From Symsagittifera roscoffensis (taxonomy: Eukaryota; Xenacoelomorpha; Acoela; Convolutidae), in assembly GCF_963678635.1 (NCBI RefSeq), contig NC_087067.1, forward strand, positions 7,733,716 to 7,797,715: a DNA stretch of 64,000 bases, given 5' to 3'. Under the pieces are notes generated by a model that searched no databases, was not told where the DNA came from, and was given only the letters and a program-made list of their open reading frames with translations. Position 1 is the stretch's first letter, and the number at the start of each line of letters is the position of its first letter. Both the position numbers and the translations under genes were made by a program. Shown here piece after piece: positions 56,743-64,000 of this stretch.

Positions 56743-57760
56743 TTGATATCTTTGCGGTCTCTGCGGATCTCTGCGGATCCCTGCTTCGGTACTCTCTAGC
56801 CTGGCTTATTGGGTCCATCAGAGATAGATCGGCCGACGCCTCCTTTGTAGGAGACATGAAGGACGAGGGTGCCATCAGCAATAAACTCCCATCGACTTCC
56901 CCATCGTCGTCTTCACTGAACCGGTATTCTAGCAAGTCCCTCTCCAACGCTCCTAGATCGGTCTCTCCCAGTTTTTCCGTCTTACTTCCGGTCTCGTCAT
57001 CATTATCATCCTGATCCATCAATTCATCGTCGTCCGCACCAGGTTTCGGCCTGGGTCCTGAAGGTCCTTGTCGTGAGTCAGTGCCCGAGTCCGGCCGAGC
57101 CGGTACGGTCATGTCTCCTGCGTGATAAAACAATTCATCATCCACCAGGAATTCTACTAACTCCTCGCCATGTTGAGCCAGGTCTTCTATCGTTATATAT
57201 GAGCCTCCTCTGCTCTCCCTTGCCACCTCCAGCATCACTACTTTCGCTTCTCCTGACCACTTCAGTCTCGATAAGTCATCCGTGGGAGAATACACTTCGT
57301 TCCACGTTTCAGCCGAGACCTCTGGTCTCCTGGAGGGTAGTGCCTTGATCTTTTTCCTGCTCCAAGCATCAGGGAATGAGAAGTCAAACGTGTGCGCGGC
57401 GGCAGCGTTCCAGCTGATGAAGCGCGGCTCCATCCCTTCACTCCATTTCAGCATTCTCTTCTCTGCGTCACGAGCTGCTCCGATGCGAGGGGCAATGATG
57501 GGAGATGTGACTCCCAACAACATCCTCCTTATCTGTGGATATCGAGGGCATTGGTCCGGCAGCGGCCTGGACCCAGGAAGCCATGTTTGCTGATTCTCTT
57601 TCGCGTGTCTGTAGGCTCCTGGCAATTGAGGTACTCTCACAGCCTCTCCGGTATCTTTCACCACTGGTCTCAAATTCCAAAGTTTTGGGTTAAACTGGAT
57701 GTGGGACAGATCCTCACGGCCCACTCGGCACTTGAAGTGGTTGTTGAAGTCCATCAACAC
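56612..57760 (-). CDS. ORF3 fragment, copy 2
   Basis: 382 residues from MLMDFNNHFKC, with WSRKKIKALPSRRPEVS and the acidic DELMDQDDNDDE linker. Starts just after a TGA that is Trp in copy 1. After about residue 345 a deletion of ~90 bp near 56750 shifts the frame. Confidence 0.7.
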   Translation of the reverse strand: MLMDFNNHFKCRVGREDLSHIQFNPKLWNLRPVVKDTGEAVRVPQLPGAYRHAKENQQTWLPGSRPLPDQCPRYPQIRRMLLGVTSPIIAPRIGAARDAEKRMLKWSEGMEPRFISWNAAAAHTFDFSFPDAWSRKKIKALPSRRPEVSAETWNEVYSPTDDLSRLKWSGEAKVVMLEVARESRGGSYITIEDLAQHGEELVEFLVDDELFYHAGDMTVPARPDSGTDSRQGPSGPRPKPGADDDELMDQDDNDDETGSKTEKLGETDLGALERDLLEYRFSEDDDGEVDGSLLLMAPSSFMSPTKEASADLSLMDPISQAREYRSRDPQRSAETAKISNGTGRQDRSNLEPSELHRKIMGRDTTIWDTVHNEGGIESTHHA

Positions 57761-57800
57761 TCAGCCTGGCTCTGCTATTCTTCCGAACAGCCTATCGTCG

Positions 57801-59048
57801 CTAGCCAAGCCTTCTCAGTTCACTCTGCTCTACCCAATTCAGCACGGAACAATCCACGACTGAGACCAGGTTGACATACAACACCGAATTCCTGTATGCC
57901 TTTACTTGTACGTCCGGGAACGCGAAAGTTATCACCGGTCCATACACCACTGTGACGAATTCCCGCAGTCCGTGGACCAGAGCCAACGGATCGATCCGCA
58001 TCATGACAGCCAAGTCTGTTAGTAAAGGCATGCCACAATACTGCTTACATTCGCCTGCGTTCGTCGCCACCTTGTCTTCTCCCGTGACGCTTCTGTTCTG
58101 TTGCAAGAGGTATTGAAGCAGGAGAGTCCTCCAATCCTTCATCTTCCTGAGCGAGGCGATTTCCAACTGCGCATTGAACTCGCGACTTGTTCCCAGGAGT
58201 TGTTCAGGGTAACGCAACAGCACACGCAAGTCACCCAGTCGACCGTAGGTCATGGCAATCAGAGTCAGGAGTCCATCCAATCTCAAATCTGCCAACGCTT
58301 GGGTAAAGAGGTTTGCCGGTCCTTCCACAAAGTTTTCATGACCAAATGTCACGTATAAGGCTAGCACCAGGCCAATTGACAACTTCCTGATGTCCTTGAC
58401 GAAACTCGCGACCAGGTTCCTAGATGCCTTCGGATAGCACGTCGATAGGAAAGATGGCGTCCATCCCACTCCCATTCCACCCAAGATAGCATCTGATCGT
58501 TCATACTGTGCCTTAGTGGCCAGCACGTCAGCTTGGAACTTATCCAGCGACATCGTGTTAACGTCCTGCATCAGTTTCAACATCTTGCCTCCAGCTAACT
58601 CCCGGGCATCAAATAGATTCTTTAGATACACGTGTATCTCTTTAATTATTGCCGGCGCATGCTCGAACGCGTCCTCACCCAAGGTGCACAGCCTCGGTGA
58701 CAAATACAACCATACGTTGTTGTGCGGCTTCGTACGCAAAGCCATTGCCATGAGGTCCTCCTCCGCTGATGTCATGTTCTTTCTGATCATCCTTCCCTGC
58801 TCATTCTCTGCATGATCCATCTGTCTGAACCAGAGATCATCAGCCACCTGTTGCACTAACAGATGATCGTCATCTACCCCTGGTCTTAACTTCAGCAATC
58901 TGGCGAAGTTGGACAGCTCCAACCCCAGAACCTCATCTAGCACCAACCGAGTTGTGCTGAAATCTCTGAGCCCCTGTATGGCATTCGAAATGTCAGCCCA
59001 AACGGCGGGAAGCTCAGATCGGGACGGGTAGTAATTGTCCGGGTCCAC
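57801..59048 (-). CDS. ORF3 fragment after the G-S-N-D module, copy 2
   Basis: 415 residues. First codon GTG; the frame is +1 relative to the preceding module in both copies. Mostly helical, with conserved LELSNFARLLKLRPGVDDDH and hydrophobic LSIGLVLALYVTFG and LTLIAMTYGRLGDL stretches. In copy 1 this span is cut into three frames. Unknown function. Confidence 0.7.
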   Translation of the reverse strand: MDPDNYYPSRSELPAVWADISNAIQGLRDFSTTRLVLDEVLGLELSNFARLLKLRPGVDDDHLLVQQVADDLWFRQMDHAENEQGRMIRKNMTSAEEDLMAMALRTKPHNNVWLYLSPRLCTLGEDAFEHAPAIIKEIHVYLKNLFDARELAGGKMLKLMQDVNTMSLDKFQADVLATKAQYERSDAILGGMGVGWTPSFLSTCYPKASRNLVASFVKDIRKLSIGLVLALYVTFGHENFVEGPANLFTQALADLRLDGLLTLIAMTYGRLGDLRVLLRYPEQLLGTSREFNAQLEIASLRKMKDWRTLLLQYLLQQNRSVTGEDKVATNAGECKQYCGMPLLTDLAVMMRIDPLALVHGLREFVTVVYGPVITFAFPDVQVKAYRNSVLYVNLVSVVDCSVLNWVEQSELRRLG

Positions 59049-59595
59049 TACTCTGTTTGGGGGCAGGAATTATCACATTGAACCTCCCCTCTGCTATTGT
59101 TGTGACCATTGTATATACAAATTGGAGGGGTTCTGGTAATGCAGCGTACCCTGGTGACAATACAAAGATCACCTTCACCACATTCATGGTGAAGCGTTGT
59201 CTTGCTGCTGCCTCTACCTCAGCCATCGCCGAGAGCAGTGTCATTATCGCCTCCCCTTTAACCTCGTTACTCGGGATCGACCCATCCGTCAGACGTGACA
59301 ATAAGCCCCTGCTTTGCAGATGATCATTCGAGCCTGCAACCACAATTACCTGCGGCTCCATACTGACCACCCTTCGCACACTTATCATCATGCCGATTGC
59401 TTGTCCCCAGTCCAATTTAGGTGCCGTCAAGAAAATCACATCGGGCCAAAAGAGAGAACGGGGCGTGTAGAGATAATCGGAGCCGGCCACAATCAGATAC
59501 TTGGCAGCCTTCATTTCCAAGGGATCAAAAGCTGCAAAAAGGCCATCGCCTATTGGGGCCTTCAGTTTCCCATATCTCTTATCGTCTCCAACCAC
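59014..59595 (-). CDS. ORF3 module with G-S-N-D motif, copy 2
   Basis: 193 residues. GSND at 88-91 in PQVIVVAGSNDHLQSRG, plus a parallel strand LIVAGSDYLYTP. Same end (PVPI-stop) as copy 1. Upstream TAG at 59611 is Tyr in copy 1. See copy 1 entry for the SGNH-like reading and its limits. Confidence 0.6.
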   Translation of the reverse strand: MVGDDKRYGKLKAPIGDGLFAAFDPLEMKAAKYLIVAGSDYLYTPRSLFWPDVIFLTAPKLDWGQAIGMMISVRRVVSMEPQVIVVAGSNDHLQSRGLLSRLTDGSIPSNEVKGEAIMTLLSAMAEVEAAARQRFTMNVVKVIFVLSPGYAALPEPLQFVYTMVTTIAEGRFNVIIPAPKQSSGPGQLLPVPI

Positions 59596-59610
59596 TGTTG
59601 TCGTTCGGGG

Positions 59611-61215
59611 CTAGTCCCTCGAATACTCGCCAGGCGTCTGACCGGGTGGTTTAGCGAACTGCCTGTACATCTTGTGATGCTTGTTATTGGGCTTGTTCTC
59701 TGTCTGGAATTTGCCCTTGCGAGCAGGTGGTGTCCTTTCCCGGGTCCTATCTCGAACATCGGTGAGCGACCGAGTGTTCAAAGGTCCAAAGGTATTGTCA
59801 TGAGGCAATCCATTCAAGTCCACATGTCGGAGTGAGGTCGAGGAGCTGAATTTCTCCTGCTCTGCTAACAGCCAATCCACTCCCGGTATCCGATAAAGTC
59901 GCGATACTGTGGGACTTTCTCCGCCAGTCATTCTCATTGCGTCCTCCCGACACGTCAAGGTATTCATGTTCAACTTCGCCGACATGTCCGTCTTATACTG
60001 ACCCCAATGACTAGAATCTGATCTATTCCAAAGCAGCCCGCTGCCTGATTCGATTCCCTCCGCTGGCACGGTACTTGTAGACGGTCCTGCTATCGAAGCA
60101 GGATTTGTCGTGGCAGGCGGATCGTTCCTCCTAGACGCGGTCTGGGAGTTATTCCTGTTGTTCTGTTCCCTTGATCTCCCGAGTCGGCTTCCAATCGATT
60201 GCGGCCTGGGAGGAGAAGCAGTTCCTAGCCTGTCTCTCACGTTTGAGCTCGGAGCAACGGTTGCCGCTGCAACCGTCTCCGTTGCCAAGGGCCCTAGACG
60301 GTTGACGAGGGATTCGGGCACGGTTGCCCTTATTCTACTTCCTCCGGTCGAACTGGTCCGAGCCAGAGAACCGGTCGCCCTCGACTCTTGCTCCGCTTCT
60401 CTCAATTGCGTCTGAAACACATCATTAATCCAATGCCTCCCTCGTTGAGTATTGAAGTGTACTCCATCTCTAGTGAGCGCGATGTGATCAACCATGCGCA
60501 GCATGTTTTCGAGATCCAGGAGTCGCAATTCGCCAGGGTTGTTTCTCACCAGACTGCGGGTCATTTCATTCCACCGCGTCACGTTGCCATTCATGAAATC
60601 TGCAACTATGGTGCCCACCAAAGGATTTTGTGGTATCGTGCACAAGATCACAAGCTTGGGTCTGTACTTTTCTTTCAATTCATTCAAGAGACACACCAAT
60701 AGAGGCTCCCACTTGCTCTCCGGAGTCACGGGGGCTCTCGAGACGTCATTGGTCCCCAGCATTATTATTAATGTATCCAGGTGATCCTCGCTCTGGAACT
60801 CCATCATTTTGATGACCTGAGCCACTGAGGCTCCTCCAAAGGACAGAATGGTAGTCTGACCATTGACGAAGATCTCATTCAGATCTCTCACCAAACTGTC
60901 TCCAATGATCAAATGGCAACTCCCTGGGGGAATTACCTGGTCGTTGGTGGCGGGGTTCCAGCTCATGTCATTCAGGCAGGCTCGAGGATGCTCGGCTGGC
61001 ACTTGCGTGAACTGATGACGTGCCATCAGATTCTTCCTAATGTCTACTACGCGAGACTTCTGAAAGACTCCACCAGGCGCTGACCTCGAGGACGCTATCG
61101 TGCGGGTTGCTCGCTCCGAGCTATTTGATGAATGATCACGACGTTGGGAAGGAACGATCCTAACCAGTGTCCGCTCAGTGCCTCTGTTGATCTCATCCAT
61201 TGTGGCTCTGGACAC
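59611..61215 (-). CDS. ORF3 SGNH/GDSL hydrolase domain, copy 2 (intact domain)
   Basis: 534 residues; first codon is GTG and the frame is open upstream, so it probably continues from the coiled-coil part. SGNH domain at ~100-275: GDS with Ser107, GGAS at 127-130, GTND with Asn156, and DGVH with Asp250/His253. All four blocks are present, so catalysis is plausible. The C-terminal half is polar, with Arg/Ser-rich and basic stretches ending KPNNKHHKMYRQFAKPPGQ. Expected substrate: ester-linked acyl or acetyl groups. It may help particles interact with membranes or glycans, by analogy with other retroelement esterases. Confidence 0.9.
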   Translation of the reverse strand: MSRATMDEINRGTERTLVRIVPSQRRDHSSNSSERATRTIASSRSAPGGVFQKSRVVDIRKNLMARHQFTQVPAEHPRACLNDMSWNPATNDQVIPPGSCHLIIGDSLVRDLNEIFVNGQTTILSFGGASVAQVIKMMEFQSEDHLDTLIIMLGTNDVSRAPVTPESKWEPLLVCLLNELKEKYRPKLVILCTIPQNPLVGTIVADFMNGNVTRWNEMTRSLVRNNPGELRLLDLENMLRMVDHIALTRDGVHFNTQRGRHWINDVFQTQLREAEQESRATGSLARTSSTGGSRIRATVPESLVNRLGPLATETVAAATVAPSSNVRDRLGTASPPRPQSIGSRLGRSREQNNRNNSQTASRRNDPPATTNPASIAGPSTSTVPAEGIESGSGLLWNRSDSSHWGQYKTDMSAKLNMNTLTCREDAMRMTGGESPTVSRLYRIPGVDWLLAEQEKFSSSTSLRHVDLNGLPHDNTFGPLNTRSLTDVRDRTRERTPPARKGKFQTENKPNNKHHKMYRQFAKPPGQTPGEYSRD

Positions 61216-61244
61216 TTGGTTAAATGATTCCTGGAATTGAGGAG

Positions 61245-62102
61245 CTAGATAGGTGTCGGAAGGGTCTGGTATCGTGAACCTTTGACTCGAAGCAGACGGT
61301 CGTGTCTGCTGAGGAGCCTCGGGCCCCCTTGATGCACGTAAGTCCAGAGCCTCAGGTCCTCTCGATGCGCACAGCTCCTGCGCTGTTGTCCTGGGGCGCG
61401 TATCGCTGGATCCTTCCTGCTCGCCAGAACTTCCGGTGACACTTGGCTCACCTTTGCCATATACAGCTCCTTCAGGTGCTTTATCTCATCCTCCTTGTAG
61501 GCCACCTGCAGATCTTCAAACTTCTTTTTCCATTCGTCCCTCTCTCGAGCTATCGCCTTATACTCCTGAAGTTTGGCACACAGCTCGCTCTGATCTCTCT
61601 CCTTCTTCTCCAGTGTCTCAATCGTCTCCGACGTCTGGATCTCTATCTCGCTCACTCTCACTCTCTTCGGGGGAGGAGCAGCTGTCGGAGAGTCGGCCGA
61701 GTGTGACGGGCCTGGCCCATCACGTTGTCTCTTCGCTCCAATGAGTGGCTGCGCAGGTTGGACGGGTAAGGGCATCTCACCTAGCCGGTGGTCCCTCTGT
61801 TCACCCAGTCCTGGCTCACGAGCCAGGTCGTGGCCAGACATTTCTCCACGCCGCCATCTCATCAGTCGGTTTCGACCTCTCTCGGCGGTCCCGGACTCAC
61901 CGTAGGCCAACATCAACACGACTTCTGTAGGGCGATTCCCTCGACCCTCTCGTCCTAGTGCATTGAGGAGCGCGACCACAAACATCGCCAACCCCGGGTC
62001 TTCTCGCGTGAAATCACAATCGATCAGCCGCTGATAGATCTCGTCTAGAGTCGCTCCTAGACTCGCTGAGAGGAATTCCATGGGTTCGTTCGTGTCACCC
62101 AT
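61245..62102 (-). CDS. ORF3 N-terminal coiled-coil protein, copy 2
   Basis: 285 residues, first ATG at 62100-62102. N-terminal helical domain, PPPKRVRV basic motif, and coiled coil ending KHLKELYMAKVSQV, as in copy 1. After about residue 225 the frame departs from copy 1 owing to an indel near 61420; the correct phase resumes in the SGNH frame. Nothing resembling a signal peptide at the start. Confidence 0.7.
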   Translation of the reverse strand: MGDTNEPMEFLSASLGATLDEIYQRLIDCDFTREDPGLAMFVVALLNALGREGRGNRPTEVVLMLAYGESGTAERGRNRLMRWRRGEMSGHDLAREPGLGEQRDHRLGEMPLPVQPAQPLIGAKRQRDGPGPSHSADSPTAAPPPKRVRVSEIEIQTSETIETLEKKERDQSELCAKLQEYKAIARERDEWKKKFEDLQVAYKEDEIKHLKELYMAKVSQVSPEVLASRKDPAIRAPGQQRRSCAHREDLRLWTYVHQGGPRLLSRHDRLLRVKGSRYQTLPTPI

Positions 62103-62553
62103 TTCTTATCGTCTTGATTCTTGTTGTCGTGTCGTGTAATTTCTTCGTTTGATTCAATGAATTCAATAAACAATTTCTGATCAATCAAGATCTAAAAAAA
62201 AAACAATTTGCGACTTAAAACTATCATTTTTAGATTGAACATCAATCAACTCTTTAAAACTCTTCATTGGAATTCTCTTTTTCAATTCTGATTTAAAATT
62301 CTAGCACCAGGGTGGATCGTCCACCTGTATCTGCGTCAGGGTAGCACAAATGAGTGCTGTCACCTCGATGACCTGGAGTACTCCAGGTCCTTTATGACAT
62401 AAAACATAAAACATATCATAATAATAACATAACACATAAACGTCACATACCTACACTATCACTTAAGAACATAAAACTTAATCCTAATCTAAGCTTAATC
62501 CTAATCTCTATCAAGTTGACTTAATAAAAATCACTTACCGCTGAATGCATTTC
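62103..62553 (-). promoter_or_regulatory. Structured pol-ORF3 junction, copy 2
   Basis: 451-nt gap without coding frame. Contains GGTGGATCGTCCACC (62311-62325), AGCACAAATGAGTGCT (about 62343-62358) and a perfect 20-bp palindrome GACCTGGAGTACTCCAGGTC (62370-62389): three hairpins in 80 nt, conserved in copy 1. The flanks are AT-rich and more diverged. Confidence 0.6.
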
Positions 62554-63075
62554 CTAGCATATACTCAGATAGTATTTTTTATGTAAGTAAACTTCTATGT
62601 CAGTTTCTGAAAATATCACATGCACAAGAGCGTACAACTCTCTCGGGTGTAGCTTCCCTCTATTGGGATCATAAACTGGTAACGAGAGAGAGGTCACACA
62701 TCTCTCAACCAGTAAATCCCTAAGTCGAGTCAAGGCCAATACCAAGCTCTCCGGATTCACGTGTTGCCTATCAGTAGCTTTCGTAACCAAAAAACACAAA
62801 TATTTCCCTGGTACCTGTGATGCGACAGGGGGCAACGCTATCATTCCTCCTACACCAGGCCTCTGTTTCCACAAAAACTCGATATTCTTGTACTCTCTTT
62901 TAAAGTCAGCTGCTAGTGCTGTTTTGAAGCTTACATCCGCCGTTATCGCTATGGCACATGTACGTTCCGTAAGTATGAAATCGCTGTCCGTTATAACGAT
63001 GTTGCTTGAATAATGGTTTGGTAAGTCAAAATAAGATTCAAAAATTCGTCCGAATGGTGGTTTTTTTTTTAGCAT
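62554..63075 (-). CDS. Macrodomain (TARG1/OARD1-like) linked to pol, copy 2
   Basis: 173 residues; macrodomain at ~27-168. The order of strands and helices follows TARG1-type macrodomains: TCAIAITADVSFKTALAADF, a Gly-rich turn (PGVGGMIALPPV), GKYLCFLVTK with the conserved Lys99, a long helix (LVLALTRLRDLLVE), CVTSLSLP, and a last helix-strand (LHPRELYALVHVIFSETDIE). TARG1 removes ADP-ribose from Glu/Asp; its catalytic pair is a Lys in the TK strand and an Asp in a GCGLD loop. Here the Lys is kept but the loop reads YDPNRGK, so activity may be altered or only binding kept. The frame overlaps the acidic pol tail across an A10 run (A6 in copy 1). Confidence 0.75.
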   Translation of the reverse strand: MLKKKPPFGRIFESYFDLPNHYSSNIVITDSDFILTERTCAIAITADVSFKTALAADFKREYKNIEFLWKQRPGVGGMIALPPVASQVPGKYLCFLVTKATDRQHVNPESLVLALTRLRDLLVERCVTSLSLPVYDPNRGKLHPRELYALVHVIFSETDIEVYLHKKYYLSIC

Positions 63076-63979
63076 TTTCGCCTTCCGTTTCCAGTTCTCC
63101 GGTTTCTCTTGCCGATTTCAATTTTTTTATTATGAGATTTTCGGTGTGGGTGAGTCCTACCCCCACTCCCCGGACAAAAACATCCATCGACGTCCCCGTC
63201 GATCGCCCAAAGTCTAGGAGATCGAGGTTGGATTGTGGAACACGTAGAGGACCATCTGGTGCGACCCAGTTGGACTCGGTATTGTCATGACTGATGTACT
63301 TGACGCCGTCTCTATCGACGTCCTGAATCGTCAGGATCGTCTCTTTTGGATCTGTCGGCAGATCATGGAGCCATTCGAGCACGCGCAAGTTTGTTAGTTC
63401 CTGCTCATGAGTCTGTTCCGCTTCTGGTTCGAACTCCACTTCCGGTTCTGATCGATCGTCGATCCAGTCTTGATCCATATCGTTCACAAGGTCTATTTCT
63501 TCTAGCATCGCCACTTCGTCCAGTCCCACCAGCGAGTCTATGACATCACTTACTACTATCCTGTCTACAACGAAGTCCTCGCCGTACGGATTGTAATTCT
63601 TCTGGTTTTTTCCTCTCTTGATTTGGCGTGTTTCCATAGTGAGAGGAAAGTCAGGCTGTATTCCTTTGTCAATTTCGGTTTGTTCCGGGCATTCCCAGTC
63701 TTCTTCGGCATAAGGTAGAGTTTCATCGTCCACCTCTACTCGCTTGGTCAACTCGAGATCCAGTGGTAGATCGCAATCGTCCACCACCTCATTCCCGTCG
63801 TTCTTGTCGCGAGTACCCCTTTCATTCACTTCACAAGCAGGATCCACTATCAAATAGTCTCCCTCTTGCATGTCCGCTGGGATACACCAATCCTCTGACG
63901 AGGCATTGTGTGGTTTGATATTCTCGTAATGAGCTGCTCTTCCAGTGCTCAATCGATAAAAACGACCTCCTTGGTGCAC
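63038..63979 (-). CDS. Integrase C-terminus and acidic pol tail, copy 2
   Basis: 313 residues. Starts within the integrase C-terminal region (GRFYRLSTGRAAHYENIKPH), which is of the kind found after the DDE core in gypsy pol, and continues into the acidic tail (DDETLPYAEEDWECPEQTE and later EEIDLVNDMDQDW) ending near the A10 run. The open frame continues past the window edge. It shows that tail and integrase are one protein. Confidence 0.8.
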   Translation of the reverse strand: MHQGGRFYRLSTGRAAHYENIKPHNASSEDWCIPADMQEGDYLIVDPACEVNERGTRDKNDGNEVVDDCDLPLDLELTKRVEVDDETLPYAEEDWECPEQTEIDKGIQPDFPLTMETRQIKRGKNQKNYNPYGEDFVVDRIVVSDVIDSLVGLDEVAMLEEIDLVNDMDQDWIDDRSEPEVEFEPEAEQTHEQELTNLRVLEWLHDLPTDPKETILTIQDVDRDGVKYISHDNTESNWVAPDGPLRVPQSNLDLLDFGRSTGTSMDVFVRGVGVGLTHTENLIIKKLKSARETGELETEGENAKKKTTIRTNF

Positions 63980-64000
63980 CTCTGTTATCTGAAATGGACC

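Larger units (their letters stand above)
52808..62102 (-). pseudogene. Element B ORF3, copy 2: whole region
   Basis: Second copy of ORF3. Private stops where copy 1 is open: 59611 (TAG/TAC), about 57761 (TGA/TGG), 53393 (TGA/TGG), 53045 (TAG/TGT). Frameshifts near 61300, 57800, 56700, 55070 and 54170. Final stop and first ATG match copy 1. Comparison of the two copies shows coding constraint over the whole region. Confidence 0.75.
51320..64000 (-). mobile_element. Giant retrotransposon B, copy 2 (cut by window end)
   Basis: Colinear with copy 1 from LTR through ORF3, macrodomain and acidic pol tail into the integrase C-terminus at the window edge. Differs by scattered substitutions, private stops, a ~90-bp deletion near 56750, a small rearrangement near 54165, and the 551-bp-offset tandem duplication. 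Confidence 0.85.

Overview
The window looks like nuclear DNA of an invertebrate animal. It is AT-rich and mostly non-coding. It carries a multi-exon rhodopsin-family GPCR with GT-AG introns, several inverted-repeat DNA elements, and large Ty3/gypsy LTR retrotransposons. There are no bacterial operons, rRNAs or CRISPR arrays. I cannot name the phylum from the sequence alone.

Layout. 1-5382: a degenerate Ty3/gypsy element (A) on the minus strand, cut by the window start. It has integrase, RNase H, RT, protease, gag, a tRNA-Ser-like primer-binding site and one LTR. 5.4-16.5 kb: AT-rich DNA holding a TTTCGAC-rich degenerate repeat, two related MITEs flanked by TA (6452-7590 and 14645-15605), a ~1.3 kb palindromic element (12358-13644), and a zinc-finger-like ORF bracketed by direct repeats (9.8-10.8 kb). 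16.6-22.4 kb: four exons on the plus strand encode TM4 to the C-terminus of a GPCR; the exon for TM1-3 is not visible. 22.4-29.2 kb: AT-rich DNA with one dispersed repeat. 29216-29914: a hairpin-type element.

30.0-64.0 kb is the main interest: two copies of a giant Ty3/gypsy-like retrotransposon (B) on the minus strand. Copy 1 appears to run from LTR 30003-31562 to LTR 51320-52767 (~22.8 kb). Copy 2 starts at the same 51320 LTR and runs off the right edge. In transcription order B has a ~3 kb leader with GGAGGGT-type motifs, gag (coiled coil, capsid-like region, two CCHC knuckles), pol (DTGA protease, YVDD reverse transcriptase, DDE integrase), an acidic pol tail, a TARG1-like macrodomain, a ~450 nt non-coding junction with conserved stem-loops, and then a very long third coding region of ~8.9 kb (ORF3). 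ORF3 encodes a coiled-coil protein, an SGNH/GDSL hydrolase with its catalytic set, a second module with a G-S-N-D motif, and roughly 2000 residues that I do not recognise.

Both copies are broken, but at different places. Nearly every stop or frameshift in one copy is open in the other, so ORF3 was probably one long frame (or two, split at one discontinuity shared by both copies). Copy 1 has also lost RNase H and the integrase C-terminus by deletion. Copy 2 carries a recent 551-bp-offset tandem duplication with templated filler at the junction. The most likely undescribed system here is this giant retroelement with a pol-linked ADP-ribose-type macrodomain and an esterase-bearing mega-ORF3 in place of an envelope gene.
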